Below are positions 45,814-60,471 of a stretch of 64,000 bases of DNA, piece after piece. Where the stretch lies: NCBI RefSeq assembly GCF_003966565.1, contig NZ_AP018718.1:434001-498000 (forward strand), written 5' to 3'. A program made the position numbers and the translations under genes. How positions within the stretch are numbered: the stretch's first letter is position 1; every line of letters begins with the position of its first letter. A model generated the notes under the pieces. That model was not told the origin of the DNA. It saw only the letters and a program-made list of their open reading frames with translations, and ran no database searches. Source of the stretch: Sulfuricystis multivorans. GTDB taxonomy: Bacteria; Pseudomonadota; Gammaproteobacteria; Burkholderiales; Rhodocyclaceae.

Positions 45814-46502
45814 AGAAGCCAGCGCTGCCTTCCGGTATGGCGAAACCGGCAATGCCGAAGATCGATTTCCAATCGATCGCAGAGGATTTTCGCACGCTCG
45901 ATCCGAAAGATCCTGGCGCATGGCCACTGATTCCTCGCATCGTCGTCCTCGTTGGCCTGTTTGTGTCATTGGTCGCGGCGGCCGCCTGGTTTGGCTGGCA
46001 GGTTCAGTATGAAGATCTCGAGGCAAAGCGGCAGGAAGAGGCCAAGCTCAAAGAGGATTGGCTGGCGAAGAAAAAGCAGGCGGTCAATCTCGACGCCTAT
46101 CGCAACCAGTTGGTCGAGATCGAGCGCTCCTTCGGGGCACTGCTCAAGCAGTTGCCCAATGCGGCTGAAATGGAATCGCTGCTGGTCGATATCAACCAGG
46201 CGGGCTTGGGGCGCGGTTTGCAGTTCGAGCTCTTCAAGCCAGGGAGCGAGGTCGTGAAAGACTTTTACGCGGAGCTGCCGATCACGATCAACCTGACGGG
46301 CAGTTATCATGATTTCGGCAATTTTGCCGGCGACATCGCCAAGCTACCACGCATCGTCACCTTGAACGATATCAATGTCGCGCCCGGAAAATCGGGGGAT
46401 GTGCTGACCATGAGCACCATCGCCAAGACTTTCCGCTATCTCGATGAAGAAGAGATGGCAGCGCGAAAACGAGCGGAAAAAGCCAAGGGGGCCAAGAAAT
46501 GA
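45810..46502 (+). CDS. pilO: PilO, type IV pilus alignment protein
   Basis: A 230-residue bitopic protein that dimerises with PilN. The cytoplasmic tail is about 1-45, the membrane segment about 48-68 (IVVLVGLFVSLVAAAAWFGW), then a periplasmic coiled-coil (about 70-115) and a ferredoxin-like fold (QAGLGRGLQFELFKPG). The C-terminus is a basic, Ala-rich tail. It overlaps pilN and pilP by 4 bp. Confidence 0.95.
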   Translation: MKKPALPSGMAKPAMPKIDFQSIAEDFRTLDPKDPGAWPLIPRIVVLVGLFVSLVAAAAWFGWQVQYEDLEAKRQEEAKLKEDWLAKKKQAVNLDAYRNQLVEIERSFGALLKQLPNAAEMESLLVDINQAGLGRGLQFELFKPGSEVVKDFYAELPITINLTGSYHDFGNFAGDIAKLPRIVTLNDINVAPGKSGDVLTMSTIAKTFRYLDEEEMAARKRAEKAKGAKK

Positions 46503-47047
46503 GAGCGCTTGGCATCTATTTCTTTGCGCTGCTCACTCTGGCTGGTTGTGCCGAGCGCGGGCACGACGAGATCAGACAGTGGATGGAAGAGTCTTCCCGC
46601 GACTTGAAGGGCGGCATTCCTCCGCTACCCGAGCTCAAGCCCTTTCCCGTCGTTTCCTATGAAGCGAACGACATGGTGGATCCGTTCAATCCCTCCCGGA
46701 TCGAGCCGGAGCGGAAAGGGGCGGGCGGGGCGAACAAGCCGGATTTCGACCGCCCGCGCGAGCAGCTCGAAAACTATCCGCTCGAGTCGATCAGTTTCAT
46801 CGGCGTGGTCGACAAAACCAAAAGCAAGACGAAACGGGCCATCGTCCAGGCCGACGGTGTCGTCTATCAGGTGGGTGTCGGCAATTATCTCGGCCAGAAT
46901 TTCGGCCGCATCGTGGCGATCACGCCCAACGAGATCGTCTTGAAGGAAATCGTGCAGGACCCGAGCGGGCAGACGTCCGACTGGGTGGAGCGGGAAATGA
47001 CCCTGCAGTTCAGAGACGGGGCGCAGGGCAAGGAGTCGAAAAAATGA
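46499..47047 (+). CDS. pilP: PilP, type IV pilus lipoprotein
   Basis: A 182-residue inner-membrane lipoprotein that connects PilN/PilO to the PilQ secretin. The signal peptide ends in the lipobox LAGC (Cys17), followed by a disordered region with DPFNPSRIEPE near residue 60 and the HR domain (PLESISFIGVVDK near 95, YQVGVGNYLGQNFGRI near 120). It overlaps pilQ by 4 bp. Confidence 0.95.
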   Translation: MRALGIYFFALLTLAGCAERGHDEIRQWMEESSRDLKGGIPPLPELKPFPVVSYEANDMVDPFNPSRIEPERKGAGGANKPDFDRPREQLENYPLESISFIGVVDKTKSKTKRAIVQADGVVYQVGVGNYLGQNFGRIVAITPNEIVLKEIVQDPSGQTSDWVEREMTLQFRDGAQGKESKK

Positions 47048-49266
47048 AATTCATGCGTTTACTTATGACCGGCTTGACCCTGTTGCTGGCGGCGGTCACG
47101 CCATCCCTGGCGCAAAACGCTGAGCAGACCGGCAAGACGAATGTCATCGAGAGCCTCGAGGTCGGCAAGGTCGCCGGGAGTACCGTCGTCAAGCTAACGC
47201 TGCGCAAAGAGCTTGCGGCGACGCCCTCGAATTTCATGATCACCAACCCGGCCAGGATCGTGTTCGATTTCCCCGCTACGGAAAACGGCCTGGGTCATAC
47301 CAGCAAACCGGTCAATGAAGGGGTTTTGCGCAGCTACAACGTCGTTCAGGCCGGTGATCGTTCCCGACTGGTTCTCAATCTGGCGCAGAATGCCCGTTTC
47401 GAGGCACGCGTCGATGGCAAACGGCTCACCATCACACTGTTGGACGACGTGCGTTCCGACGTTGCCGCAACACCTGCCGGCGTGCAGCATTTCGCCCAGA
47501 CCGGTCGCAGCGAGGAGAACGAAATCCGCAGCATCCAGTTCCGTCGCAACAAGGAGGGCGCTGGCGTCGTGCTCGTCGACATGAGCTCGTCTGACGCTGC
47601 CATCGACGTGACTCAAAAAGGTTCGAAACTGTATGTGGCTTTCAAAAAGACACGGCTGCCCGAATCGCAGCGCAAACGTCTCGATGTCGTCGATTTCGGC
47701 ACGCCGGTTACCGCGGTGACGACACGTCCGGAAGGCGATGGCGTGACCATGGAAATCGTTCCAACCGGCCTGTGGGAGCACACCGCTTATCAGAGCGACA
47801 ACCAGTTCATCGTCGAGGTTCGGCCGGTCAAGGAGGACCCGAGCAAGCTCTTCCAAGGCAGCAAGAAGGGCTATCAGGGCGAGCTCGTTTCGCTCAACTT
47901 TCAGAACATTCCCTTACGCGAGCTGCTACACGTCTTCGCCGACATCACCAATTTCAACATCGTCATCAGCGACTCGGTCGGCGGTAATGTTTCCTTGCGC
48001 CTCAACGACGTGCCGTGGGATCAGGCGCTCGAAATCGTCCTGCAACAGAAGAACCTGGCGATGCGCAAGAACGGCAACGTGATCTGGATCGCGCCGCAAG
48101 ACGAACTTGCCGCACGCGACGAGCAGGCGATCAAGTCACGCGAAACCGCGATCGCCGCCGAACAGCCCCGTCTTGAGTTGTTCCAACTCAACTACGTCAA
48201 GGCGGAAGATTTGCTGACGATGATCGAGAAAGAGAAGGACGATTTGAAAGGTAAGGACAAGGCGTCCGCATTCTTGTCGTCGGTTGGCAAGATCACCATC
48301 GACAAACGCACCAACCAAGTGTTCATCTACGACGTGCCAAGCAAGCTCGAGATGATCTCCAGTCTGCTGAAGCAGATCGACCGTCCGGTGCGTCAGGTGT
48401 TGATCGAGGCGCGCATCGTCGAGGCGGACACCAATTTCACCAAGTCGCTCGGTGTCCGATTGGGCACTCATGACCATCAAGGCATGAATGTCGGGCACAG
48501 CATTGGCAGCGACACCAACGTGCGCTTCGGGCTTGCCGCATCGAGTGAGGATGCCTACGCACACTTGCCGGAATTAGGGAACTACCCGGCCACCGCGATC
48601 ATCACCGACATCGACCGCACCACAGGCGAGATCACCTATACCCGCGAGGTGCCGACACCGAAGCTCGTGAACAGTCAGATGGTGAATCTCGCGGTGCCGA
48701 ATCCGGCCGGCCAATTCGCACTGACTTTGATGAACCGAGCCAAGACCATGCTGCTGACCCTGGAGCTGTCCGCCCTCGAGGCTGATGGCAAGGGCAAGAC
48801 CATCTCCAGCCCACGCATCATGACGATGGATCAGATGGAGGCAACCATCCAACAAGGCGTGCGGGTCCCGTATCTGGTGTCGAGTGCTTCGGGTGCGACC
48901 TCGATCGCCTGGCAAGATGCAAATCTGTCCTTGAAGGTCAAGCCGCACATCACACCCGACGGCCGCGTCATGCTGAAGCTGAAGATCACCAAGAATGCCC
49001 TGGGGCCACAGGTTAGCTCTTTCCTTGGTTACTCGATCAAGACCAAGGAAGTGGAATCCGACGTCCTGGTCGACAATGGCGGTACGGTTGTCATCGGCGG
49101 CATCTATGAGCAAGAGGAACGCGATAGCACGACGAGAGTGCCCTTCCTCGGCGATCTGCCTTATGTCGGTTTCTTGTTCAAGACCCGTTCGCGTACTGAC
49201 AACCGCGTCGAGCTGCTGGTCATGATCACGCCGAAGATCATCGACAATGCGCTAAGCATGCGCTGA
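47044..49266 (+). CDS. pilQ: PilQ, type IV pilus secretin
   Basis: A 740-residue outer-membrane secretin pore for the pilus. It has a signal peptide (about 1-23), AMIN-type peptidoglycan-binding domains (about 35-270), an STN/N0 domain (about 285-355, ISLNFQNIPLRELL-type), an N1 domain and the secretin domain to the end. The family segment VPFLGDLPYVGFLFK lies near residue 700. The Shine-Dalgarno AAGGAG lies 8 bases before the ATG. aroK follows after 22 bp. Confidence 0.96.
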   Translation: MKFMRLLMTGLTLLLAAVTPSLAQNAEQTGKTNVIESLEVGKVAGSTVVKLTLRKELAATPSNFMITNPARIVFDFPATENGLGHTSKPVNEGVLRSYNVVQAGDRSRLVLNLAQNARFEARVDGKRLTITLLDDVRSDVAATPAGVQHFAQTGRSEENEIRSIQFRRNKEGAGVVLVDMSSSDAAIDVTQKGSKLYVAFKKTRLPESQRKRLDVVDFGTPVTAVTTRPEGDGVTMEIVPTGLWEHTAYQSDNQFIVEVRPVKEDPSKLFQGSKKGYQGELVSLNFQNIPLRELLHVFADITNFNIVISDSVGGNVSLRLNDVPWDQALEIVLQQKNLAMRKNGNVIWIAPQDELAARDEQAIKSRETAIAAEQPRLELFQLNYVKAEDLLTMIEKEKDDLKGKDKASAFLSSVGKITIDKRTNQVFIYDVPSKLEMISSLLKQIDRPVRQVLIEARIVEADTNFTKSLGVRLGTHDHQGMNVGHSIGSDTNVRFGLAASSEDAYAHLPELGNYPATAIITDIDRTTGEITYTREVPTPKLVNSQMVNLAVPNPAGQFALTLMNRAKTMLLTLELSALEADGKGKTISSPRIMTMDQMEATIQQGVRVPYLVSSASGATSIAWQDANLSLKVKPHITPDGRVMLKLKITKNALGPQVSSFLGYSIKTKEVESDVLVDNGGTVVIGGIYEQEERDSTTRVPFLGDLPYVGFLFKTRSRTDNRVELLVMITPKIIDNALSMR

Positions 49267-49288
49267 GTGTGGGCGAGACCAGATTCGT

Positions 49289-49822
49289 TTGAGTAGTTTA
49301 TTCACGGGGCCGCCGACCTTCCTCATCGGCATGATGGGTGCCGGCAAGTCGACGCTCGGCCGTCGCCTTGCCGCGGCGACAGGGCGCGAGTTCGTCGACC
49401 TCGACCGCGAAATCGAGCGGCGCACGGGCGTGTCCGTCGCGACCATCTTCGAGATCGAAGGCGAGGCCGGTTTCCGGCTCCGGGAAATGCAGCTTTTGGC
49501 AGAAATCGTGACTCGCCCGGGACTCGTCGTCGCCACCGGCGGCGGGGTGGTGCTCGATCCGCTCAACCGCGCGAGACTGTTGGCGAGTCGTTGCGTTGTA
49601 TATTTACACGCCGAACCGGGCCTGATCTTTGCGCGCATCCGCCATGACCGCAGCCGACCGCTGTTGCAGGTGGCCGACCCGCTGGCCAGGATTCGGCAAC
49701 TGGTCATCCAGCGTGACCCGCTCTATCGTGAAGTCGCCGATCTGGTCGTCGAAGCCGGCCGCGATGCGACGACGATCGTCAAAGAACTCAAGCAGCTATT
49801 GCCCAGCCCATGCACACATTGA
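49289..49822 (+). CDS. aroK: Shikimate kinase
   Basis: A 177-residue kinase that phosphorylates shikimate in aromatic amino acid synthesis. Walker [10 protein letters not shown] is near residues 14-22, the substrate Asp lies in [11 protein letters not shown], and the LATGGGVVL-type glycine motif is present near residue 77. The start is TTG at 49289: the nearest ATGs lie inside Walker A. It overlaps aroB by 13 bp in the standard pilQ-aroK-aroB order. Confidence 0.94.
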   Translation: MSSLFTGPPTFLIGMMGAGKSTLGRRLAAATGREFVDLDREIERRTGVSVATIFEIEGEAGFRLREMQLLAEIVTRPGLVVATGGGVVLDPLNRARLLASRCVVYLHAEPGLIFARIRHDRSRPLLQVADPLARIRQLVIQRDPLYREVADLVVEAGRDATTIVKELKQLLPSPCTH

Positions 49823-50901
49823 CCATCGAGCTCAAGGAACGTAGTTATCCGATCCTGATCGGCGCCGGCTTGCTGGCGGAATCCGCCGGTACGTTCTCGA
49901 GCCTTGCTGGCCAGCGCGCGGCGATCGTCACCAATGAAACGATCGCGCCGCTCTACTTAGGCCGTTTGCAGGCAGCGCTCGCCAAAGTCGGCGCTAGCAC
50001 GACGGCACTGGTTTTGCCGGATGGCGAGGCCTACAAGAACTGGGAGACGCTCAACCGCATTTACGATCACCTGCTCGATGAGCGCTGCGATCGGGGCACG
50101 ACCATCGTCGCGCTCGGCGGCGGTGTGATCGGCGATCTGGCGGGCTTTGCCGCTGCCACCTATCAGCGCGGCGTGCCGTTCATCCAGGTGCCGACCACGC
50201 TGCTCGCCCAGGTCGATTCCTCGGTGGGCGGCAAGACCGGCATCAACCACCCACGGGGCAAGAACATGATCGGTGCTTTCTGGCAGCCGCGCCTGGTCGT
50301 CGCCGACACCGATACCCTACGAACGCTGCCCGACCGTGAGCTGTCCGCAGGGATGGCCGAGGTGATCAAGTATGGCCTGATCCGCGACCTGCCTTTTCTC
50401 GACTGGCTCGATGCCCAGATGGAACGTCTGATGGCGCGCGACGGCCAGGCGCTTGCCTTCGCGATCGAACGTTCCTGCGCCAACAAGGCGCAGGTCGTCG
50501 CCGGTGACGAACTGGAAACCGCCAAGGAGGGGGGGCGCGCCCTATTGAACCTCGGCCACACCTTTGGTCATGCGATCGAGGCAGGGGCTGGCTATGGTGT
50601 CTGGCTGCATGGCGAAGCGGTGGCGGCGGGCACCGTGATGGCGCTGGAGCTGTCGAGGCGACTGGGTTGGCTCGGCGAGGCCGATGTCCAGCGCGTGATC
50701 AAACTGTTCGAACGGGCCCATCTGCCGGTGCGCGGCCCCAGACTCGGCGTCGACCGCTATCTCGACCTGATGGCGCACGACAAGAAGGTGCTCGATGGCA
50801 AGTTACGCCTCGTGCTACTGAAAAAGCTGGGTGAGGCGATGACCTTTGCCGATGCGCCGCTGCCCGAGATTCGCGCGGCGATCGAAACCTGCTGTGAGTG
50901 A
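49810..50901 (+). CDS. aroB: 3-dehydroquinate synthase
   Basis: A 363-residue NAD- and metal-dependent enzyme, the second step of the shikimate pathway. Motifs are [11 protein letters not shown] near residue 70, [13 protein letters not shown] near 100, [13 protein letters not shown] near 138 and the metal-site segment [11 protein letters not shown] near 250. It overlaps both aroK and dgt. Confidence 0.97.
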   Translation: MHTLTIELKERSYPILIGAGLLAESAGTFSSLAGQRAAIVTNETIAPLYLGRLQAALAKVGASTTALVLPDGEAYKNWETLNRIYDHLLDERCDRGTTIVALGGGVIGDLAGFAAATYQRGVPFIQVPTTLLAQVDSSVGGKTGINHPRGKNMIGAFWQPRLVVADTDTLRTLPDRELSAGMAEVIKYGLIRDLPFLDWLDAQMERLMARDGQALAFAIERSCANKAQVVAGDELETAKEGGRALLNLGHTFGHAIEAGAGYGVWLHGEAVAAGTVMALELSRRLGWLGEADVQRVIKLFERAHLPVRGPRLGVDRYLDLMAHDKKVLDGKLRLVLLKKLGEAMTFADAPLPEIRAAIETCCE

Positions 50902-52018
50902 GCTGGCCAGTTACGCCGTCGGCGAGCACAATTCACGCGGCCGGCAGCATCCCGAGCCGCGGCCGAAGACGCGCGGCGAGTTCGCTCGCGACCGCGACCG
51001 CATCATTCATTCGACGGCTTTTCGGCGTCTCGAATACAAGACCCAGGTCTTCGTCAATCACGAAGGCGACCTGTTCCGCACGCGGCTGACGCATTCGATC
51101 GAGGTCGCGCAGATCGCGCGCACCATCGCGCGCGCGCTCAAGCTCAACGACGATCTGACCGAGGCGATCGCACTGGCGCACGATCTCGGCCACACACCGT
51201 TCGGTCATGCCGGGCAGGATGCGCTGAACGAATGCATGGCCGATTACGGCGGCTTCGAGCACAATCTGCAGTCCTTGCGCATCGTAGACAAGCTCGAGGA
51301 GCGCTATGGCGCCTTCGACGGGTTGAATCTGATGTTCGAGACGCGGGCTGGCATCCTCAAACATTGCTCGCCAGCGAAAGCGCGCGAATTGGGCGAAGTC
51401 GCGGAACGCTTCCTCAAAGACCATCGCCCGTCGCTGGAGGCGCAGGTCTGCAATTTCGCCGATCAGATCGCCTACAACAACCATGACGTCGACGACGGCT
51501 TGCGCTCGGGGTTGATCACTCTCGATGCGCTCGAATCGCTGACGCTGTTCGCCGAACATCGGACGGCGGCGCTGCAGGAATTCCCTCATCTGACCGGCCG
51601 CCGGCTGATCCACGAAACGGTGCGCCGGATGATCGATGCGCAGGTGACCGACTTGCTCGCGGAAACACAGGCGCGCATCGCCCGGTTGGGGATTGCGACC
51701 CTCGAAGATGTGGCCGAGGCCCCGCCGCTGGTCGCCTTTTCACCAGCAATGCACGAAATGAACCGTGAGTTGAAACACTTCCTGCACACATCGCTTTATC
51801 GCCACTACCAAGTGGTGCGCATGACGACCAAGGCGCGACGCATCGTCAAGGACCTGTTCTCCGCCTTTCTATCGAACATCCGGCTATTGCCCGATCAATA
51901 CCGCATCAGGGCAGAATGCGAGGGCGAGCCGCGCGCCATCGCCGACTACATCGCCGGCATGACCGACCGTTATGCGATCAAAGAACATCGGCGTCTGTTC
52001 GCCGTCGGTGAGTTTTGA
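50894..52018 (+). CDS. dgt: dGTPase-like deoxynucleotide triphosphohydrolase
   Basis: A 374-residue HD-domain hydrolase of the dGTPase family, which removes triphosphate from deoxynucleotides. The HD motif is visible in [13 protein letters not shown] and [16 protein letters not shown] near residues 55-105. The start is GTG at 50894, giving the family N-terminus (SELASYAV) and overlapping aroB by 8 bp. The ORF reading from 50846 would only add aroB-encoded codons. A terminator-like hairpin follows 157 bp downstream. Confidence 0.93.
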   Translation: MSELASYAVGEHNSRGRQHPEPRPKTRGEFARDRDRIIHSTAFRRLEYKTQVFVNHEGDLFRTRLTHSIEVAQIARTIARALKLNDDLTEAIALAHDLGHTPFGHAGQDALNECMADYGGFEHNLQSLRIVDKLEERYGAFDGLNLMFETRAGILKHCSPAKARELGEVAERFLKDHRPSLEAQVCNFADQIAYNNHDVDDGLRSGLITLDALESLTLFAEHRTAALQEFPHLTGRRLIHETVRRMIDAQVTDLLAETQARIARLGIATLEDVAEAPPLVAFSPAMHEMNRELKHFLHTSLYRHYQVVRMTTKARRIVKDLFSAFLSNIRLLPDQYRIRAECEGEPRAIADYIAGMTDRYAIKEHRRLFAVGEF

Positions 52019-52142
52019 CAGACATGCGGCGGCCAGGTCGTGCCATGGCCCTTGAAGGCTCCGCCGAATCTGCGTAACATCGCGAGTTCGCTCGTATTTG
52101 CCGATAGCGGGAAGGCGCTTATCGCGCGCACAGTGTGTGCTG

Positions 52143-52156
52143 CCGCCATGTGGCGG
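52143..52156. promoter_or_regulatory. Palindrome upstream of gltB
   Basis: CCGCCA-TG-TGGCGG is a 6-bp inverted repeat in the 250-bp gap between dgt and gltB, 113 bp before the gltB start. It may be an operator, but the regulator is unknown. The rest of the gap up to 52140 shows no gene or clear promoter. Confidence 0.4.
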
Positions 52157-52175
52157 GCTCCCCGGGACGTCGCGC

Positions 52176-52204
52176 AACGGGCGCCCCGTTATTTTTGTTT
52201 TTTT
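52176..52204 (+). terminator. Intrinsic terminator (or attenuator) between dgt and gltB
   Basis: AACGGG-CGC-CCCGTT forms a perfect 6-bp stem followed by a T-rich run (ATTTTTGTTTTTTT). It is a good intrinsic terminator on the plus strand. It lies 64 bp before the gltB start, so it either ends the pilM-dgt transcript or attenuates a gltB transcript that begins upstream. Confidence 0.75.
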
Positions 52205-52268
52205 GCGCATGGGGTTTTCATTCTCTGCGGATGTCAATCCCTGTCGTGCGCGTCAGAGGAAGCCAGCA

Positions 52269-56884
<4,616 letters not shown>

Positions 56885-56897
<13 letters not shown>

Positions 56898-57120
56898 AGT
56901 CCCCCATCCCCCCAGCCCCCTTCCCGAGGAAGGGGGAGACTGCGAGCTCGCTTCGCTCGAATTTCGTTGAATGGCTGCCTCCTTGGGGCGGCCCTGCGGA
57001 GGCAGCATGAAGTCCCCCATCCCCCCAGCCCCCTTCCCGAGGAAGGGGGAGATTGCGAGCTCGCTTCGCTCGAATTTCGTTGAATGGCTGCCTCCTTGGG
57101 GCGGCCCTGCGGAGGTAGCA
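56885..57120 (+). repeat. 113-bp tandem duplication between gltB and gltD
   Basis: Two units of exactly 113 bp (56885-56997 and 56998-57110) differ at a single base (C/T in GGGGGAGAcTGCGAG). They are followed by a 10-bp partial third unit GGAGGTAGCA at 57111. Each unit begins with GGAGGCAGCATGAAG and contains a 9-bp hairpin (CCCCCTTCC-CGA-GGAAGGGGG), a GAGCTCGCTTCGCTCG stretch and the inverse segment GGCTGCCTCC. The first unit holds the gltB stop. The sequence is of the intergenic-repeat type and not coding. Confidence 0.95.
57087..57119 (+). promoter_or_regulatory. Hairpin sequestering the gltD ribosome-binding site
   Basis: GCTGCCTCC (57087-57095) can pair with GGAGGTAGC (57111-57119) over 9 bp with one G-U pair, leaving a 15-base loop. 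The 3' arm is the gltD Shine-Dalgarno (GGAGG), 8 bases before the ATG. The same pairing is possible at the end of the first repeat unit. This could lower gltD translation or couple it to ribosomes arriving from gltB. Confidence 0.65.
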
Positions 57121-57122
57121 TA

Positions 57123-58589
57123 ATGGGCAAGCCCACCGGTTTTCTTGAGTTCGAGCGCGTGTCCGAAGGCTATGAGCCGGTCGATCAGCGCCTGAAGCAT
57201 TATCACGAATTCGTTGCTCGTCTGACCGACGAGCAGGCCAAGGTGCAGGGCGCACGCTGCATGGATTGCGGCATTCCGTTTTGCAACAACGGTTGCCCGG
57301 TGAACAACAACATCCCGGACTTCAACGATGCCGTGTATCGCGGCGACTGGCGCGCGGCCCTGGACATCTTGCATTCCACCAACAACTTCCCGGAAGTCAC
57401 GGGCCGTGTTTGTCCGGCCCCCTGCGAAACCGCGTGCACGCTGAACATCAATGTCGAGCCGGTCGGCATCAAGTCGCTCGAACACGCGATCATCGACCGG
57501 GCCGGTGAGAACGGTTGGGTCGTGCCACTCATCAATACCGTCAAGACGGGCAAGAAGGTCGCCATCGTCGGCTCCGGTCCGGCGGGACTGGCCGCCGCAC
57601 AACAGCTGGTCCGCGCCGGCCATGACGTAACGGTATTCGAGAAAAACGATGCGATCGGCGGCTTGATGCGTTATGGCATTCCGGACTTCAAGCTCGACAA
57701 GCGCCTGATCGAATGGCGTGTCGCGCAGCTCAAGGTCGAGGGAGTGAAGTTCCGTCTGAAAACGCTGGTGGCGGCCGACACGCGCCTGCCGAAAGGTGTG
57801 GCCTGCGATGCGACGAAGGTCGTCGCGCCCGCCGAGCTGCTCGAAGCGTTCGATGCGGTGATCCTCGCCGGCGGCTCCGAAACGCCGCGCGATCTACCCA
57901 TCCCTGGCCGCGATCTCGACGGCGTGCACTTCGCGCTCGAATTCCTCATCCCTCAGAACAAGGCGGTTGCCGGGGGCCGGAAGAACCCCATCGATGCCAA
58001 AGACAAGCGGGTCGTCGTGATCGGCGGCGGTGATACCGGTTCCGACTGCGTGGGTACTGCGAACCGCCACGGCGCCGCGAGTGTCACGCAGATCGAGCTC
58101 ATGCCCAAGCCGCCGGAACAGGAAAACAAGCTGCTGACCTGGCCTTATTGGCCGAACAAGCTGCGCACTTCCTCGTCGCATGAAGAAGGCTGCACGCGCG
58201 ACTGGGCGATCGCCACCAAGGAGTTCATCGGCGCGAAAGGGAAACTCAAGGCGCTCAAATGCGTGCGCCTCGACTGGAGCGGGGGCAAGATGAAAGAAAT
58301 CCCCGGCTCGGAGTTCGAGATCGAAGCGGATCTTGCCTTCCTCGCCATGGGTTTCACACAGCCGGTGCAGGCGCTGCTCGACGCCTTCGGTGTCGCCAAG
58401 GATGCGCGTGGGAATGCGGCAGCCAGCACCGATGGCCCCGGCTGTTATGCGACCAGCGTGCCCAAGGTGTTTGCCGCCGGGGATATGCGGCGCGGCCAGT
58501 CGCTGGTGGTCTGGGCGATCCGCGAAGGGCGTCAGTGCGCCCGCGCCGTCGATGAATTCTTGATGGGAAGCTCGCTGCTACCGCGCTGA
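57123..58589 (+). CDS. gltD: Glutamate synthase small subunit
   Basis: A 488-residue flavoprotein subunit that passes NADPH electrons to GltB. Fe-S cysteines lie in [17 protein letters not shown] near residues 47-63 and [13 protein letters not shown] near 100. The FAD site is [17 protein letters not shown] near 147 and the NADPH site [17 protein letters not shown] near 300. The ATG at 57123 ([12 protein letters not shown]) is preceded by GGAGG. The upstream frame to 57084 is repeat sequence. Confidence 0.97.
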   Translation: MGKPTGFLEFERVSEGYEPVDQRLKHYHEFVARLTDEQAKVQGARCMDCGIPFCNNGCPVNNNIPDFNDAVYRGDWRAALDILHSTNNFPEVTGRVCPAPCETACTLNINVEPVGIKSLEHAIIDRAGENGWVVPLINTVKTGKKVAIVGSGPAGLAAAQQLVRAGHDVTVFEKNDAIGGLMRYGIPDFKLDKRLIEWRVAQLKVEGVKFRLKTLVAADTRLPKGVACDATKVVAPAELLEAFDAVILAGGSETPRDLPIPGRDLDGVHFALEFLIPQNKAVAGGRKNPIDAKDKRVVVIGGGDTGSDCVGTANRHGAASVTQIELMPKPPEQENKLLTWPYWPNKLRTSSSHEEGCTRDWAIATKEFIGAKGKLKALKCVRLDWSGGKMKEIPGSEFEIEADLAFLAMGFTQPVQALLDAFGVAKDARGNAAASTDGPGCYATSVPKVFAAGDMRRGQSLVVWAIREGRQCARAVDEFLMGSSLLPR

Positions 58590-58604
58590 CTCAGGGTGTG
58601 CGCG

Positions 58605-59921
58605 ATGCTCGACGTCGTCATCCTCGCAGCCGGCCAGGGCAAGCGTATGCACTCGGCGCTGCCGAAGGTGCTGCACCCCATCGCCGGCAAGCCGATGCTG
58701 GCGCATGTCATCGATACGGCGCGGCAACTCGATCCGGCGCAGATTTGCGTGGTCTATGGCCACGGTGGCGAGGCCGTGCGCGCAGCGCTCGATGCCCCCG
58801 ATCTCATCTGGGCGAAACAGGAACCGCAGCTCGGCACCGGCCATGCGGTGATGCAAGCCTTGCCGGTGCTGAAAGTCGGCGCGGGTAGCACGGCACTGGT
58901 GCTCTATGGCGACGTGCCGCTGATCCGCGCCGAAACCCTGCGGCGACTGATCGCCGCCGCCGGCGACGACAAGCTCGCGCTACTGACCGCCCATTTGCTC
59001 GACCCTCACGGCTACGGCCGCATCGTGCGTGTCGATGGCAAGGTGGTGCGCATCGTCGAAGAAAAGGATGCCGACGATGCCGAGCGAATGATCGGCGAGA
59101 TCAATACCGGCATCCTCGTCGCGCCCGCCGCGCATCTGGCACGCTGGCTGCCGCAGCTATCCAACCGCAATGCGCAGGGTGAGTATTATCTGACCGATAT
59201 CGTCGCTCTCGCCGTCGCCGAGGGCGTCGAGGTCGTGACCGCGCAGCCGGCTGACTGCTGGGAGACCGACGGGGTCAACAGCAAAGCCCAGCTGGCACGA
59301 TTGGAGCGCATCCACCAGCGCAACATCGCCGCAGCCCTGATGGCGCAGGGCGTCACGCTGGCCGACCCAGACCGCATCGACGTGCGCGGCGAACTCGTTT
59401 GCGGGCGCGACGTGTTCATCGACGTCAATTGCGTCTTTGAAGGTCACGTCGAATTGCAAGACGGCGTGCGCATCCTGCCCAATTGTGTGATCCAGGATGC
59501 GATCGTCGGCCCAGGGTCGATCGTCGGCCCCTTCGCCCGGCTGAGGCCGGGCACCGTGCTCGCCGAGGATGTGCATATCGGCAATTTCGTCGAGGTCAAG
59601 AATTCGACCATCGCCGCCCACTCGAAAGCGAACCATCTCGCCTACATCGGCGATACGACGATGGGCAGCCGCGTCAATGTCGGCGCCGGCACGATTACCT
59701 GCAACTACGACGGTGCCAACAAACACCGCACTGTGATCGAGGACGATGTCTTCATCGGCTCGGATACGCAGCTCGTCGCTCCGGTGACCGTCGGCCGCGG
59801 CGCTACCCTCGGCGCCGGCACCACGCTGACGCGCGACGCGCCGGCAGATCAGCTCACGCTCTCGCGCGCGAAACAAGTGACGGTTCCTGGCTGGAAGCGG
59901 CCGATCAAGAAGAAGAAATAG
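58605..59921 (+). CDS. glmU: Bifunctional GlmU (UDP-GlcNAc synthesis)
   Basis: A 438-residue enzyme with two activities. The N-terminal uridyltransferase has [19 protein letters not shown] at about residues 7-25. The C-terminal acetyltransferase is a left-handed beta-helix with hexapeptide repeats ([16 protein letters not shown] near 305, [15 protein letters not shown] near 365). It feeds peptidoglycan and lipopolysaccharide synthesis. The start ATG 58605 has AGGG eight bases upstream; a GTG at 58596 is less likely. glmS, which supplies its substrate pathway, is two genes downstream. Confidence 0.96.
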   Translation: MLDVVILAAGQGKRMHSALPKVLHPIAGKPMLAHVIDTARQLDPAQICVVYGHGGEAVRAALDAPDLIWAKQEPQLGTGHAVMQALPVLKVGAGSTALVLYGDVPLIRAETLRRLIAAAGDDKLALLTAHLLDPHGYGRIVRVDGKVVRIVEEKDADDAERMIGEINTGILVAPAAHLARWLPQLSNRNAQGEYYLTDIVALAVAEGVEVVTAQPADCWETDGVNSKAQLARLERIHQRNIAAALMAQGVTLADPDRIDVRGELVCGRDVFIDVNCVFEGHVELQDGVRILPNCVIQDAIVGPGSIVGPFARLRPGTVLAEDVHIGNFVEVKNSTIAAHSKANHLAYIGDTTMGSRVNVGAGTITCNYDGANKHRTVIEDDVFIGSDTQLVAPVTVGRGATLGAGTTLTRDAPADQLTLSRAKQVTVPGWKRPIKKKK

Positions 59922-59925
59922 GCTG

Positions 59926-60166
59926 ATGCCCACGGTCCTGTTGTCTGGCCCCTCTCGGTTCTTCTTCTTTTCGGGCGACAGGGACGAACCCTTGCACATC
60001 CACGTAGAACGCGAAAGAATGCTGGCCAAGTTTTGGCTTGTTCCCGTGCGGTTGCATTACAGCACCGGATTCGGGCGAGCGGGCGGAGCTTTTGAGACTT
60101 GAGAGCTTGGTTCGCGAACGGCGTGATTTTTTTGTGGAGAGATGGAATGATCATTTCGCCCGCTGA
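59926..60166 (+). pseudogene. DUF4160 protein gene with a single-base frameshift
   Basis: From ATG 59926 the frame reads MPTVLLSGPSRFFFFSGD, DEPLHIHVER and LAKFWLVPVRLHYSTGFGRA, a clear DUF4160 protein, then runs to a premature TGA. One base out of frame the sequence continues as AELLRLESLVRERRDFF and ERWNDHFAR to a TGA at 60164, which is the normal C-terminus. A single extra G in the GCGGGCGG run near 60080-60090 explains this. It overlaps the DUF2442 gene by 20 bp, the usual arrangement for this pair. It could be a true frameshift, programmed slippage or a sequencing error. Confidence 0.8.
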
Positions 60167-60467
60167 ATTTGCGGTGTCGAATGCGCAGCGCGTCACGGTG
60201 ACCGACGATACGCTGATAGTCGAGCCGGAAGATGGCCGCACGGTGAGCGCACCGCTCGGCTGGTTCCCGCGACTTTGTCATGCAACCGAGGAAGAGCGCG
60301 CCAATTGGCGGCTGATCGGTCCTGGCCTTGGTATTCATTGGGAAGATATCGACGAGGACATCAGCATCGAGAGTCTGCTGCTCGGCAAGGGCTCGGGCGA
60401 GAGCCAAGCCTCCTTCCAGCGCTGGCTAAAAGCCAGAACCGCGAACAAAGAGCAAACGGGGAACTGA
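60147..60467 (+). CDS. DUF2442 family protein
   Basis: A 106-residue DUF2442 protein. It starts [16 protein letters not shown], with the family body [21 protein letters not shown] and [22 protein letters not shown]2442 genes are regularly paired with DUF4160 genes, and the pair has been suggested to resemble toxin-antitoxin modules, though a mechanism is not settled. It overlaps the frameshifted DUF4160 gene and ends 4 bp before glmS. The C-terminus is basic ([12 protein letters not shown]). Confidence 0.85.
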   Translation: MIISPAEFAVSNAQRVTVTDDTLIVEPEDGRTVSAPLGWFPRLCHATEEERANWRLIGPGLGIHWEDIDEDISIESLLLGKGSGESQASFQRWLKARTANKEQTGN

Positions 60468-60471
60468 AACC

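Noticed and set aside
60468-60471. glmS ribozyme upstream of glmS
   Set aside because: Only 4 bp separate glmS from DUF2442 and no ribozyme core is present.
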